NCBI GenBank assembly: GCA_028719205.1
Contig: JAQUKH010000002.1
Coordinates: forward strand, 1 to 64,000
Length of the DNA: 64,000 nt
Reading direction: 5' to 3'
Source of the DNA: a bacterium
GTDB taxonomy: Bacteria; JACRDZ01; JAQUKH01
The notes under the pieces are model-generated. The model saw only the letters and a program-made list of their open reading frames with translations. It ran no database searches and had not been told where the DNA came from. Made by a program: the position numbers and the translations under genes. Below are positions 7,379-15,677 of this stretch, in pieces; within the stretch, counting starts at the first letter, position 1, and every line of letters begins with the position of its first letter.

Positions 7379-8746
7379 ATGGATTTAAAAAAGATTTATT
7401 TAAGCGAAAATGATATTCCGCGCCAATGGTATAATCTGGCCGCTGACTTTAAAAATCCGCCACCTCCGCCGCTAGGCCCTGATGGTAAGCCCGTGTCACC
7501 TGATATGCTCGCGCCTGTTTTTCCTATGAATTTGATCGAACAGGAAGTAAGCCAGAAAAGATGGATCGATATCCCTGAGGAAATAATCGAGATTTTGTAC
7601 CGCTGGAGGCCTGCCCCTTTACGAAGAGCGGTTTATCTTGAAAATTTTTTAAAAACACCCGCAAAAATTTATTATAAAGATGAAAGTACAAGCCCTCCGG
7701 GAAGCCATAAGCCGAATACCGCTGTTCCGCAGGCCTGGTATAACAAACAGTTTGGAATAAAAAACCTGACCACGGAAACCGGCGCGGGGCAATGGGGGAG
7801 CGCGATTGCTTTTGCCTGTAAACTGGTAGGTTTGAACTGCAAGGTTTTTATGGTAAGGATAAGTTTTGATCAGAAACCCATGCGTAAGGCAATGATGAAG
7901 GTTTGGGGCGCGGAATGTATTCCAAGCCCAAGCAAGGAAACTAACGCGGGAAGAGAAGTTCTTAAAAAAATGCCCGATACCCCGGGAAGTTTAGGCATCG
8001 CGATAAGCGAAGCAATTGAAGCGGCTGTAACCGATAAATCGGGACAAACCAGATATTCACTTGGAAGTGTTTTAAATCATGTTCTGTTGCATCAGACAAT
8101 AATAGGGCTTGAGGCAAAAAAACAGTTAAAATCAGTAGGGGAAAAATTGCCGGATATAGTTATCGGCTGCGCGGGAGGTGGGAGTAATTTCGCGGGATTA
8201 TCCTTCCCGTTCGTAAACGATAAGATTAACGGGGCTAAAATGACTATCATCCCCGTTGAACCAAAAGCCTGTCCGACCATGACAAGAGGCCCGCTTACAT
8301 ACGATTTCGGTGATATTGCCTGTATGACGCCTCTTATCGCGATGCATACCCTTGGACACAGTTTTGTTCCAAAGCCGATCCACGCGGGCGGCCTGCGTTA
8401 CCACGGTATGGCTCCTTTAGTGAGCCACGCGATCAAAGAAGGCCTTCTTGAACCAAGGGCGTATGATCAGCTTCAATGTTATGAGTCAGCCCTTATCTGG
8501 GCGGGAACCGAGGGGGCGATCTGCGCGCCGGAGACAAGCCACGCGATAGCCTGTGTTATCGAAGAGGCGAAAAAGGCGAAGGAAGAAGGGAAAGAAAAGG
8601 TTATATTATTTAATTATAGCGGGCACGGCCTGATGGACCTTACCGGATACGAAAAATATCTTGCCGGTGAGCTTAAAGATTATCCTCTTCCTGAAAAGGA
8701 ATTGCAGGAGTCATTGAAATCACTTAAAGATCTGCCGAAGCTGTAA
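7379..8746 (+). CDS. trpB: Tryptophan synthase beta chain-like protein, TrpB2 type
   Basis: 455 residues, longer than classical TrpB (~400) and with the N-terminal extension of the TrpB2 class. The PLP lysine is in '[11 protein letters not shown]', the substrate loop in '[11 protein letters not shown]' and the phosphate-binding loop in '[11 protein letters not shown]'. It would condense indole with serine (or phosphoserine in some TrpB2 enzymes). No trpA or other trp gene is near, which fits the stand-alone, indole-salvage role proposed for TrpB2. Strong AAGGAGGG site before the ATG. Confidence 0.93.
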   Translation: MDLKKIYLSENDIPRQWYNLAADFKNPPPPPLGPDGKPVSPDMLAPVFPMNLIEQEVSQKRWIDIPEEIIEILYRWRPAPLRRAVYLENFLKTPAKIYYKDESTSPPGSHKPNTAVPQAWYNKQFGIKNLTTETGAGQWGSAIAFACKLVGLNCKVFMVRISFDQKPMRKAMMKVWGAECIPSPSKETNAGREVLKKMPDTPGSLGIAISEAIEAAVTDKSGQTRYSLGSVLNHVLLHQTIIGLEAKKQLKSVGEKLPDIVIGCAGGGSNFAGLSFPFVNDKINGAKMTIIPVEPKACPTMTRGPLTYDFGDIACMTPLIAMHTLGHSFVPKPIHAGGLRYHGMAPLVSHAIKEGLLEPRAYDQLQCYESALIWAGTEGAICAPETSHAIACVIEEAKKAKEEGKEKVILFNYSGHGLMDLTGYEKYLAGELKDYPLPEKELQESLKSLKDLPKL

Positions 8747-8778
8747 AAATATTAAGCGGGGATATTATTCCCTTCGAA

Positions 8779-8850
8779 GATAACAATGAGTAGAAGCGGA
8801 TCCCTGCCCGTCCGGCAGGCGCCTAAGGCGGACCGCTTAACTCAAGTTTA
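8779..8850. repeat. Palindromic interspersed repeat, copy A
   Basis: Starts GATAACAATGAGTAGAAGCGG and ends CCGCTTAACTCAAGTTTA. The two ends are imperfect inverted repeats of each other (TGAGTwAArCGG). The core is the hairpin CCTGCCCGTCCGGCAGG plus CCTAAGGCGG. Copy B (10872-10937) has the same two ends in opposite orientation around another core. Similarity continues left to about 8762. Confidence 0.75.
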
Positions 8851-10020
8851 TGCCCGGCCTTTTGGAGACGCCGTAAGGCGGCCGTAAGTCAGCGTGTATT
8901 CTCCAAAACGGTCGTTTATTTCATCCATATGTTTTATCAGCCCGTTTTTTTTCTCGTCATCATCAAATAATGAATATTGGTGGTAATATTTTGAAAGATT
9001 TGAGAGGCTTACGCCGAATAATCTTACGGGTTGTGTGAGATTTATTGTATCAAGGATTATAAGCGCCGTATTGTAAATGTCAAGGTCATGGCTGATATAT
9101 TTTTTTATCGTAAGCTGTTTTGAAAAAGTGGTAAAATCTTTATATCTTACTGTAAGTGTGACCGTTTTCCCGAAATACCCGTAACGCCTCGCACGCCTCC
9201 CGACCATTTCGGAAAGCTCGAGAAGATATTTTTGTATCGTGTCACTGTCCCGGACATCCTTTGCGTAAGTCATACTGTGCCCTATGGATTTTACCTCCTC
9301 ATCCTCATCGAACGGCACCACAGGGCTTTCATCTATTCCCAAGGCCATATCATGCAGCCTTTCACCTATGACCCCAAATTTATTTTTTAATATTTCAACG
9401 GAATATTTTCCAAGATCAGAGCATGTCTTTATTCCCATCAAATTAAGATGAGCCGTTAATTTCTCGCCTATTCCGCAAATATCGGAAACAGGCAGGACTT
9501 TTATAAAATTATTCACGTCATCTTTTTCTACTATAACCAGCCCGTCGGGTTTTTTCATGTCGCTCGCGATCTTCGCGAGAAGTTTATTCGGAGCGATACC
9601 TATGGAACACAAAAGCCCGAGTTCGTCTTTTATCCGCTTTTTTAGTGAAAGAGCGATCTCTTTTTCCCCATGAAACAGTTTGATGGAGTGAGTGATATCT
9701 AAAAATGATTCGTCTATTGAAAAGACCTCGACCTCAGGCGTATATTCCTTCAATATTTTTATGATCCTTGATGAGGTATCGGTGTATTTGCGGTTATCGC
9801 CTACTACGAGAATAATTTCAGGACAGAGTTTTTTTGCCTCGTATTTTGTCATGCCGGTCTTGACGCCGTACGCCCTTGCCTCATAGGAGCAGGTGGTTAC
9901 GACCGTGCGTTCACTCGAGCCGATAACAGCGATTGGTTTGCCTCTAAGATTAGGATTGCACACCTGTTCCACGGAGGCGAAAAAGGCGTTGATGTCGATG
10001 TGAATTATTCTTCGGTTCAT
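8848..10020 (-). CDS. dinB: DNA polymerase IV (Y-family translesion polymerase)
   Basis: 390 residues with the Y-family signatures in order: 'HIDINAFFASVEQ' with the first metal ligands, 'SYEARAYGVKTGM', 'VFSIDESFLDIT' with the catalytic Asp-Glu pair, then helix-hairpin-helix and little-finger domains ('VSDICGIGEKLTAHLNLMGI'). It copies damaged templates with low fidelity. Its stop codon sits at the end of repeat copy A, so the repeat may serve as its 3' end. No LexA-type box was recognised upstream. Confidence 0.96.
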   Translation of the reverse strand: MNRRIIHIDINAFFASVEQVCNPNLRGKPIAVIGSSERTVVTTCSYEARAYGVKTGMTKYEAKKLCPEIILVVGDNRKYTDTSSRIIKILKEYTPEVEVFSIDESFLDITHSIKLFHGEKEIALSLKKRIKDELGLLCSIGIAPNKLLAKIASDMKKPDGLVIVEKDDVNNFIKVLPVSDICGIGEKLTAHLNLMGIKTCSDLGKYSVEILKNKFGVIGERLHDMALGIDESPVVPFDEDEEVKSIGHSMTYAKDVRDSDTIQKYLLELSEMVGRRARRYGYFGKTVTLTVRYKDFTTFSKQLTIKKYISHDLDIYNTALIILDTINLTQPVRLFGVSLSNLSKYYHQYSLFDDDEKKNGLIKHMDEINDRFGEYTLTYGRLTASPKGRA

Positions 10021-10099
10021 TTTTATCTCTGTTTTAAAAGGTATACATATTCTTACATGTTATATTATTTTTACATATTTATCAATGGGGAAATTAAGG

Positions 10100-10117
10100 G
10101 AGGGGATTAGGGGTGGT
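10100..10117. repeat. 18-bp repeat, copy 1
   Basis: GAGGGGATTAGGGGTGGT, identical to 27451-27468, where it is the right arm of a larger palindromic element. Here only the right half is present, next to the cupin promoter. Confidence 0.6.
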
Positions 10118-10127
10118 GGGAAATAAA

Positions 10128-10155
10128 TTGACATAGGTAAACTTAGTTATATAAT
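10128..10155 (+). promoter_or_regulatory. Promoter of cupin-ygbA with an embedded Rrf2-like half site
   Basis: TTGACA (10128-10133), 16-nt spacer, TATAAT (10150-10155). The spacer contains AACTTAGTTAT (10140-10150), which fits the right half of the Rrf2 pattern perfectly and differs by one base from the reverse complement of box 1's left half. Six bases separate the -10 from ATG 10162, so transcription should begin at or next to the start codon. Confidence 0.7.
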
Positions 10156-10161
10156 AAAACA

Positions 10162-10488
10162 ATGCCAATAAAAATTAATAATATCTTTAAAAATATACCG
10201 GATAATTTACCTGATGAGTTAACAGAGATCCTTTTGTCAAAAGGTGATGTGAAGATCGAGAAGATAGTTTCAAAAGGGCATTCGTCGCCGGATGGTTTCT
10301 GGTATGACCAGGATAAAAATGAATTTGTGCTTTTAGTGGAAGGTAAGGCTAAATTGATTTTTGAAAATAAAAAGGGATCCATAATTTTGGAAAAGGGCGA
10401 TTATGTAAATATACCGGCTCATGCTAAACACAGGGTTGAATGGACTGACCCGGAAAATGAAACGATCTGGCTCGCGGTATATTATTAA
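10162..10488 (+). CDS. Cupin-domain protein
   Basis: 108 residues forming one conserved beta-barrel cupin: 'GHSSPDGFWYDQDKNEFVLLVEGKAKLIFE' (motif 1 region) and 'GDYVNIPAHAKHRVEWTD' (motif 2 with the metal-binding His pair). Related small cupins bind a metal or small ligand; the reaction is unknown. There is no Shine-Dalgarno, and the start codon falls at the predicted transcription start. Ten bases separate it from ygbA. The promoter half-site ties it to the Rrf2 regulator at 2.3 kb. Confidence 0.85.
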   Translation: MPIKINNIFKNIPDNLPDELTEILLSKGDVKIEKIVSKGHSSPDGFWYDQDKNEFVLLVEGKAKLIFENKKGSIILEKGDYVNIPAHAKHRVEWTDPENETIWLAVYY

Positions 10489-10498
10489 GAAACCAATT

Positions 10499-10840
10499 AT
10501 GAAAAATTCAGAATTATGGATAAGTTCAAAAAAATTCAACAGGGAAAAGGCAACTATTGAAAAGATGTCCGCTATCTTTTGTCATGGCAGGCATTCTTCA
10601 TACGCCCGCCTGCCGGATGGGCAGGGACAGCTATGCCCTTCATGCTCCGAATTATTTAATTATTCTATTGAGCGTATAAAAAAATGCCCTCATGGCATGG
10701 CAAAACCAAGGTGTGCGAAATGCAAGATCCATTGCTATAGGAAAGATATGAGGGCCAGGATGAAAGAAGTTATGAAATATTCAGGCCCCAGGATGCTATA
10801 CCGCCACCCGTGGCTTACATTGATGCATTACTCAAAATAA
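10499..10840 (+). CDS. ygbA: YgbA-type protein (nitrous oxide-stimulated promoter family)
   Basis: 113 residues. The C-terminal half, 'CPHGMAKPRCAKCKIHCYR' followed by 'VMKYSGPRMLYRHPWLTLMH', is the hallmark of the YgbA_NO family, with cysteines spaced for metal or Fe-S binding. Earlier there are CHGRH and CPSC. Between these, residues 37-43 (RLPDGQG) are encoded exactly by a 20-bp REP-like palindrome (10607-10626), which looks like an in-frame insertion. An upstream in-frame ATG at 10421 overlaps the cupin gene and is less likely. In enterobacteria ygbA is induced by nitric oxide through NsrR, an Rrf2 protein. Confidence 0.85.
   Translation: MKNSELWISSKKFNREKATIEKMSAIFCHGRHSSYARLPDGQGQLCPSCSELFNYSIERIKKCPHGMAKPRCAKCKIHCYRKDMRARMKEVMKYSGPRMLYRHPWLTLMHYSK
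10607..10626 (-). repeat. REP-like palindrome inside ygbA
   Basis: On the minus strand it reads CCCTGCCCATCCGGCAGGCG, 19 of 20 identical to 8802-8821 in repeat copy A (CCCTGCCCGTCCGGCAGGCG). It begins on a codon boundary of ygbA. Confidence 0.8.
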
Positions 10841-10871
10841 AATATTCCTTGTTTACGCGTCAATACCGTAG

Positions 10872-10937
10872 TAAACTTGAGTTAAGCGGAAGGTTCTGGC
10901 TTAAAGCCAGGTTCTTCCGTTTTTACTCATTGTTATC
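10872..10937. repeat. Palindromic interspersed repeat, copy B
   Basis: Starts TAAACTTGAGTTAAGCGG and ends with the reverse complement of GATAACAATGAGTA, i.e. copy A inverted. The core differs: TCTGGCTT...AAGCCAG within GGAAG...CTTCC arms. Similarity with copy A continues right to about 10954. It sits between ygbA and the membrane protein gene. Confidence 0.75.
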
Positions 10938-10980
10938 CTCGCAGGGGATAGAATATTTTATTAAATATTAGGAGATATCG

Positions 10981-11358
10981 ATGGGAAAAAGTTTCGTTAA
11001 ATTTGCATTATTAACTTCAGTTGCTGTCAGCCTGCTTTTAGCAACAGTACATTTCGTTCGCGATAAACTGCCCTGGTTTGCCGCCATTTATCTGTTTTTG
11101 CTGATTATTTTCCTGGTTTTCCGCGAGCCGGTAATAGCAAAAATAATACAGGGCGCGTTAATACTCGCGGCCTGTGAATGGTTAAGATCCACTTTTTTTC
11201 TTGTGGATCTTCGTATTCAATACGGGGAATCATGGATCAGGCTTGCCATTATCCTTCTTGGCGTGGCAGGTTTTACATTCGCGTCAGTATTTGCTTTCCG
11301 CAATAAATTCCTCAAAGAATTATACGGATTAACGAAAGAATCGAAGCCGGAAAATTAA
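10981..11358 (+). CDS. Small integral membrane protein, unknown
   Basis: 125 residues with about four hydrophobic segments (near 7-25, 32-48, 52-72 and 85-105) and charged ends. No family recognised. AGGAG precedes the ATG. The stop codon is one base before the next ATG, so it is translationally coupled to the Ste24-like protease and may be its partner or substrate. Confidence 0.7.
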   Translation: MGKSFVKFALLTSVAVSLLLATVHFVRDKLPWFAAIYLFLLIIFLVFREPVIAKIIQGALILAACEWLRSTFFLVDLRIQYGESWIRLAIILLGVAGFTFASVFAFRNKFLKELYGLTKESKPEN

Positions 11359-11359
11359 A

Positions 11360-12592
11360 ATGAACATTTATTCCTTTATTATTTTAACCGCGCTTATCGG
11401 GATACAGGTATTGGAAGCAGTTTCTCAACTGCTGAATCTTAAAGCGCTGGTACCTGAATTGCCAAGAGAATTTGAGGGTGTTTATGATCCTGTAGAGTAC
11501 GGGCGCTCACAGAGATACACAAAAACTCATACCATGTTTGATCTGATAGAATCGTTTTTTGACCTCATCGTTCTGATTTCTTTCTGGTTTCTGGGTGGTT
11601 TTAACTGGCTGGATGTCTGGGTGCGAAGCGGCAATTATCACCCTATTGTCAGCGGGCTTGCCTATTTCGGCATTTTAACGCTTTTTAAATATATTTATTC
11701 ACTGCCGTTCAGTATTTATTCCACATTTGTTATAGAAGAAAAATTCGGATTTAATAAAACTACTGTCCGTACCTTTATAGAGGACAATCTTAAAATGGTT
11801 TTTTTAACGGCGTTGTTAGGCGGATCGATCTTAGCCGGGCTTCTGGTGTTTTTTGAATCGGCAGGTTCCCTGGCATGGCTGTATGGATGGGCGGGAGTGA
11901 CCGTATTTATTATCGGCATCCAGTTTATAGTGCCTGCCTGGATAATGCCGCTTTTTAATAAATTTACACCCCTCGAGGATGGCGGGCTCAAATCAGCGAT
12001 AATGGATTATGCCCGTTCAGTTAAGTTTCCTTTGCAGGGGATTTTCAAGATGGACGGTTCCAAACGTTCCACGAAATCAAACGCTTTTTTTACAGGATTC
12101 GGGAAAAATAAACGTATTGTATTATTTGATACTTTAATAGAAAAACACCCGGCTAAAGAATTAGTTTCAATACTGGCGCACGAGATCGGCCATTATAAGA
12201 AAAAACATATTATTAAAGGTATGATGATCAATATACTTCAAATCGGCATATTTTTTTATTTGCTGTCTTTTTTTATAAGCAGGAAAGAAATATTTGACGC
12301 CTTTTTTATGTCAAATATGTCGATCTACGCGGGCTTCCTTTTTTTTGGAATGCTTTTTGCGCCGATATCTTTTGTTTTATCCATACTAACACAGATCTTT
12401 TCAAGGATGAATGAATATGCCGCTGACCGTTTTGCGGTTGAGACAACTAACGATCCGGAATCTCTTATTAACTCGTTAAAGAAACTTGCTGTTTCTAATT
12501 TGTCAAATCTTACGCCGCATCCATTCTATGTTTTTCTGCATTTTTCCCACCCGCCTCTTCTCGAGCGGATTGCAAGCATGAAGCAAAAATGA
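11360..12592 (+). CDS. M48-family membrane metalloprotease (Ste24/CAAX protease-like)
   Basis: 410 residues with several membrane spans and the zinc site 'SILAHEIGHYKKKH' (HExxH near residue 275) plus the downstream Glu region 'MNEYAADRFAVE'. The N-terminal part ('YTKTHTMFDLIESFFDLIVL', 'FVIEEKFGFNKTTVRTFIEDNLK') matches Ste24-type enzymes rather than the shorter HtpX. In bacteria these cleave membrane or exported proteins for quality control. It is coupled to the small membrane protein just upstream. Confidence 0.93.
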   Translation: MNIYSFIILTALIGIQVLEAVSQLLNLKALVPELPREFEGVYDPVEYGRSQRYTKTHTMFDLIESFFDLIVLISFWFLGGFNWLDVWVRSGNYHPIVSGLAYFGILTLFKYIYSLPFSIYSTFVIEEKFGFNKTTVRTFIEDNLKMVFLTALLGGSILAGLLVFFESAGSLAWLYGWAGVTVFIIGIQFIVPAWIMPLFNKFTPLEDGGLKSAIMDYARSVKFPLQGIFKMDGSKRSTKSNAFFTGFGKNKRIVLFDTLIEKHPAKELVSILAHEIGHYKKKHIIKGMMINILQIGIFFYLLSFFISRKEIFDAFFMSNMSIYAGFLFFGMLFAPISFVLSILTQIFSRMNEYAADRFAVETTNDPESLINSLKKLAVSNLSNLTPHPFYVFLHFSHPPLLERIASMKQK

Positions 12593-12598
12593 TATACT
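12570..12598 (+). promoter_or_regulatory. Promoter at the end of the Ste24-like gene
   Basis: TTGCAA (12570-12575), 17-nt spacer, TATACT (12593-12598), only 8 nt before ATG 12607, predicting a leaderless or nearly leaderless message for the next gene. Confidence 0.5.
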
Positions 12599-12606
12599 GA
12601 ATAATA

Positions 12607-13551
12607 ATGAAAAAAATAATTATATCGGCAATAATTTTATTATTTTATTCAACGATTACAGAGGCGGAAGTAAAAAATAAAATTTTATATGATAATAAGG
12701 TTTTTGACCTGTGCGGTAATTTATTGGATCCTCTTTATAATAACACAGGCAATAGTGAATGGTGTGATTACGCCGCTATCTGGGAAATTGAAAGAGACGT
12801 ATTATGTCTTCTGGGGCTCGATAATTCAATATCTGTCGGATCACCTGATTATAAGAAAGCGGATATGAAAGAACTTTTTGGTGAAAGGTACCGGGATGGA
12901 AAGGTAAAAGCAGTGTGGTTTACCGGAGACTTGCGAGTACCTGACGGCAGGGTGTTCCTGCAGGTCAATAATGAATATATCTATGAAAGAGATATCATAA
13001 TATCAGTTGATGCCGGAAAAATTACTAATAAAATAGTAATTGATAATACGAAAAAAAAGGATTTATCTGAAAAAAGATCAATGCTTATCCCGATCATAGA
13101 GCCTGATAAGAGCTTATTTGGCATACCTTATGGGACGGGAGAAGATGAGTTTATAGCGCGGTTTGGCCAGCCAATGAGAAGTAATAGATCGGGAAAAACA
13201 GGAAGGGAGATGATGTACGGGAAAAAATATATATTCGTGTTTGAAAAAACAAAGCTTGCAGGAATGAAGACAATTTATTCTGAACATGAAGTGTATCAAA
13301 TAATACCAACACACAATACCTTTGATTATTTAGAATGGAAATTAAGTAATGGTATTACAAAAAATATGAACCTTGCCGAGGTTAAAAAAATCCTGGGAAA
13401 CAACGCAGGTGAATTCGAGAATAAAGGGATCCCGAAATTTTACTTTACCACTGTTAAAGCGCGAATAGAAATTAGTTTGAGACATGAAGCTGAGAGGGAA
13501 AATACAGATGAGGCCTATATCGTATCGGAAATATCAGTCAAGCTTAAATAG
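12607..13551 (+). CDS. Exported protein of unknown function, paralogue 1 of a tandem pair
   Basis: 314 residues with a signal peptide (MKKIIISAIILLFYSTITEA). The first ~150 residues share a domain with the next gene: 'ILYDNKVFDLCGNLLDPLY', 'KADMKELFGERYRDGKVKAVWFTGDLRVPDGR', 'YERDIIISVDAGKITNKIVIDNT'. A second domain follows ('LFGIPYGTGEDEFIARFGQPMRS', then 'LAEVKKILGN') with the look of SmpA/OmlA-like small exported folds, though I would not assign it. No Shine-Dalgarno. Function unknown. Confidence 0.7.
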   Translation: MKKIIISAIILLFYSTITEAEVKNKILYDNKVFDLCGNLLDPLYNNTGNSEWCDYAAIWEIERDVLCLLGLDNSISVGSPDYKKADMKELFGERYRDGKVKAVWFTGDLRVPDGRVFLQVNNEYIYERDIIISVDAGKITNKIVIDNTKKKDLSEKRSMLIPIIEPDKSLFGIPYGTGEDEFIARFGQPMRSNRSGKTGREMMYGKKYIFVFEKTKLAGMKTIYSEHEVYQIIPTHNTFDYLEWKLSNGITKNMNLAEVKKILGNNAGEFENKGIPKFYFTTVKARIEISLRHEAERENTDEAYIVSEISVKLK

Positions 13552-14086
13552 TTTTATAATTTTATTTATTTTATTGTTACCGTCAATAGCTTTTTCTAAC
13601 GCTCAGGCACCGGATATCATATTATATGAAGATAAAGTTTATGAACTGTTCTGCAATCCGCTGGAGTTTTTATATGCCAAAGAAGGAGGGAGGCCTTATT
13701 TCAGGGAAAAACCATATAATTATTTAAGTTCGGGAAACTGGCGGGGTTATGTCGCTTTTTGGGAGGCCAAAGAAGATACATTATACCTTATTGGAATTGA
13801 AGCCTGGACCGCCGATTCTAAATTCGTGAAGACGACTGAATGCAGAAAAGTTGATTTAAAAGAATTATTTGGAGAAAAATGTGTGGATGGAAAGGTTAAG
13901 GCAATATGGTTTACCGGTGAACTTAGAATACCGGACGGGAAAATGATCAAGGATGTAAATTCAGGTTATAATTCAATATACGAAAAAGATATTATCCTGA
14001 CGGTTGAAACAGGAAAAGTCATAAATAAAAAAATTATCGATAATACACAAAAGGAAACTCCTTCAAAATCAGAACCTGAAAAATAG
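13508..14086 (+). CDS. Exported protein of unknown function, paralogue 2 of a tandem pair
   Basis: About 192 residues. A signal-like segment (SLNSFIILFILLLPSIAFSNAQ) is followed by the same domain as its neighbour: 'ILYEDKVYELFCNPLEFLYA', 'VDLKELFGEKCVDGKVKAIWFTGELRIPDGKM', 'YEKDIILTVETGKVINKKIIDNT'. It lacks the second domain of paralogue 1 and ends in a charged tail. Start chosen at 13508 (GAGAGGG upstream), overlapping the end of paralogue 1 by 44 nt in another frame; an ATG at 13484 is possible. A local duplication with loss of the C-terminal part is the simplest reading. Confidence 0.65.
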   Translation: MRPISYRKYQSSLNSFIILFILLLPSIAFSNAQAPDIILYEDKVYELFCNPLEFLYAKEGGRPYFREKPYNYLSSGNWRGYVAFWEAKEDTLYLIGIEAWTADSKFVKTTECRKVDLKELFGEKCVDGKVKAIWFTGELRIPDGKMIKDVNSGYNSIYEKDIILTVETGKVINKKIIDNTQKETPSKSEPEK

Positions 14087-14098
14087 GGCTTTAAATTT

Positions 14099-14323
14099 CT
14101 AATAATTTTTGTTTTCAAGTCCATCAAGACGAATATTTATTGTTTCTGTAAGATTGTTATCAATGTGTGCTTTTTCTTTTTCGCTAGATCTTTTTTCTTT
14201 TTTATTTGCAAAAAAAAGCATTAAAGCTACAATCCCGGCTAAAAAGATCTTCAAAATAAGATTAAAATATTTTAGATGTTTTCCCTGCGTATTATATTTT
14301 CCATTTAATAATCTTATTGCCAT
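14099..14323 (-). CDS. Small single-span membrane protein, unknown
   Basis: 74 residues with one hydrophobic helix (about residues 19-40, 'FNLILKIFLAGIVALMLFFA') and a charged tail. It starts 17 nt after the hypD stop on the same strand, preceded by a modest AGGA, so it may be the last gene of the hyp transcript. No family recognised. Its reality rests on position and composition only. Confidence 0.45.
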   Translation of the reverse strand: MAIRLLNGKYNTQGKHLKYFNLILKIFLAGIVALMLFFANKKEKRSSEKEKAHIDNNLTETINIRLDGLENKNY

Positions 14324-14339
14324 TTGGTGGTCCTAAATT

Positions 14340-15425
14340 TTAGATATATTTGTAATAAGCCGCACAAGTGCCTTCGCTTGACACCATGCAGGGCCCGATC
14401 GCTTTCTGTGGTGTGCATTGTTTCCCGAAAAGCGGGCATTCTTCAGGTGTTTTTAATCCCATTAATATTTTCCCGCAAAGGCAATTTTTTGGCTCTTTTG
14501 GTTTGTTTATTTTAATATTGAATTTTGATCTGGAAGAAAAGGCATTATAATCTTTTCTAAATATCAATCCTGAGCCAGGAATATTGCCTATTGCTCTCCA
14601 TTCAGACGCGGATTTTTCAAATACTTCATCTAATAATTTCTGCGCTTTTGTATTGCCTTCCGGTTTGATCGTGCGGCTATACTGGATCTCTATTTTTGGC
14701 CGGTTTGTTTTTATTTGTTTTAAAATGAGATAAATAGAATATAGGATATCTACTGGTTCAAATCCGCTGATCACACCTGTAAGCCCGAATTCTTTGGATA
14801 AAAATTCGTAAGGATAGCTTCCTATAATCACGCTTACGTGGCCGGGAAGCAGAAACGCGTTTAGCCGCAAAGAACGATTATCCGCGATTAAGCGCAGGGC
14901 GGGGGGTACAGTTTTAAACGCGGGGACAATAAACAGGTTTTTAATATTTTCCTTTTTCGCGCGTGTAACCACGGCGGCGGCAAGAGGAGATGTAGTTTCA
15001 AAACCTATTCCCGCGAAAACAATGTTTTTCCCCGGATTATCCCGCGCAAGGCCTAAAAGTTCCAGCGGAGAATAAATAATTCTTACATCAGAACCTTCAC
15101 TTCGCATCTTTTCTAAAGTTGTTCTTGACCCGGGAACTCTTATCATATCCCCGAAACTTGCAATTATAGTGTCGGTTTTTAAAGATATTTCAATTATCTC
15201 GTCTATGATTTCAGCCGGGGTAACACATACCGGGCAGCCCGGGCCGGAAATAAGCTTAATTGACGGAGGCAGCAGTTCGCGTATGCCATATTGTGCGATA
15301 GCCATGGTATGCGTGCCGCAAACTTCCATTATATTAACCGGCTTGTCAGCAAGCTGATGGATATTATTTACGATTTTTTTTATTAGTGCCGGATTCCGGA
15401 AGTTTTTTGAATTCATCGATCTCAT
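14340..15425 (-). CDS. hypD: Hydrogenase maturation protein HypD
   Basis: 361 residues. The conserved blocks are present: 'NIMEVCGTHTMAIAQYGIRELLP' and 'LISGPGCPVCVTP', which hold the iron-ligand and redox cysteines, and the C-terminal Cys-rich [4Fe-4S] region ('CLCGKILMGLKTPEECPLFG', then QC...PC...TC). HypD with HypC assembles the Fe(CN)2CO unit of [NiFe]-hydrogenase. Two starts are possible, ATG 15425 or ATG 15416; both overlap the end of hypC by 50-60 nt, so translation is probably coupled. Confidence 0.96.
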   Translation of the reverse strand: MRSMNSKNFRNPALIKKIVNNIHQLADKPVNIMEVCGTHTMAIAQYGIRELLPPSIKLISGPGCPVCVTPAEIIDEIIEISLKTDTIIASFGDMIRVPGSRTTLEKMRSEGSDVRIIYSPLELLGLARDNPGKNIVFAGIGFETTSPLAAAVVTRAKKENIKNLFIVPAFKTVPPALRLIADNRSLRLNAFLLPGHVSVIIGSYPYEFLSKEFGLTGVISGFEPVDILYSIYLILKQIKTNRPKIEIQYSRTIKPEGNTKAQKLLDEVFEKSASEWRAIGNIPGSGLIFRKDYNAFSSRSKFNIKINKPKEPKNCLCGKILMGLKTPEECPLFGKQCTPQKAIGPCMVSSEGTCAAYYKYI

Positions 15426-15621
15426 TCAGCAGTTTTAATGTTTCTAAAGCATCATCTTTATCTATTTTACTTATTGCAAACCCGGCATGCACCAGAACAT
15501 AGTCGCCGATCTTTGCGTCAGATAAAAGATCTAATGCAGACTCTTTTTTTATTCCGCCAAAATCAACTACGGCTGTATTTTTATCGATTTTTATAATTTT
15601 TCCGGGTATTGCTAAACACAT
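15364..15621 (-). CDS. hypC: Hydrogenase maturation chaperone HypC
   Basis: 85 residues beginning MCLAIPGKI, with the essential Cys2 and the usual OB-like core ('GDYVLVHAGFAISKIDKDDALETLKLL'). It carries the iron-ligand complex with HypD to the hydrogenase large subunit. It lies 57 bases downstream of the ORF6N gene on the same strand, and I found no clear promoter in that gap, so it may be transcribed from the cassette's promoter or from further upstream. Confidence 0.95.
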   Translation of the reverse strand: MCLAIPGKIIKIDKNTAVVDFGGIKKESALDLLSDAKIGDYVLVHAGFAISKIDKDDALETLKLLNEIDEFKKLPESGTNKKNRK

Positions 15622-15677
15622 AATGTTATTTTTCTTAAATTTTTCTACTTTATTTTATTATTATTTGAACCTTTTTC

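Noticed and set aside
8779..10937. Composite transposon carrying dinB-cupin-ygbA
   Set aside because: The two flanking repeats are short, carry no transposase, and no target duplication was seen; reported only as repeats.
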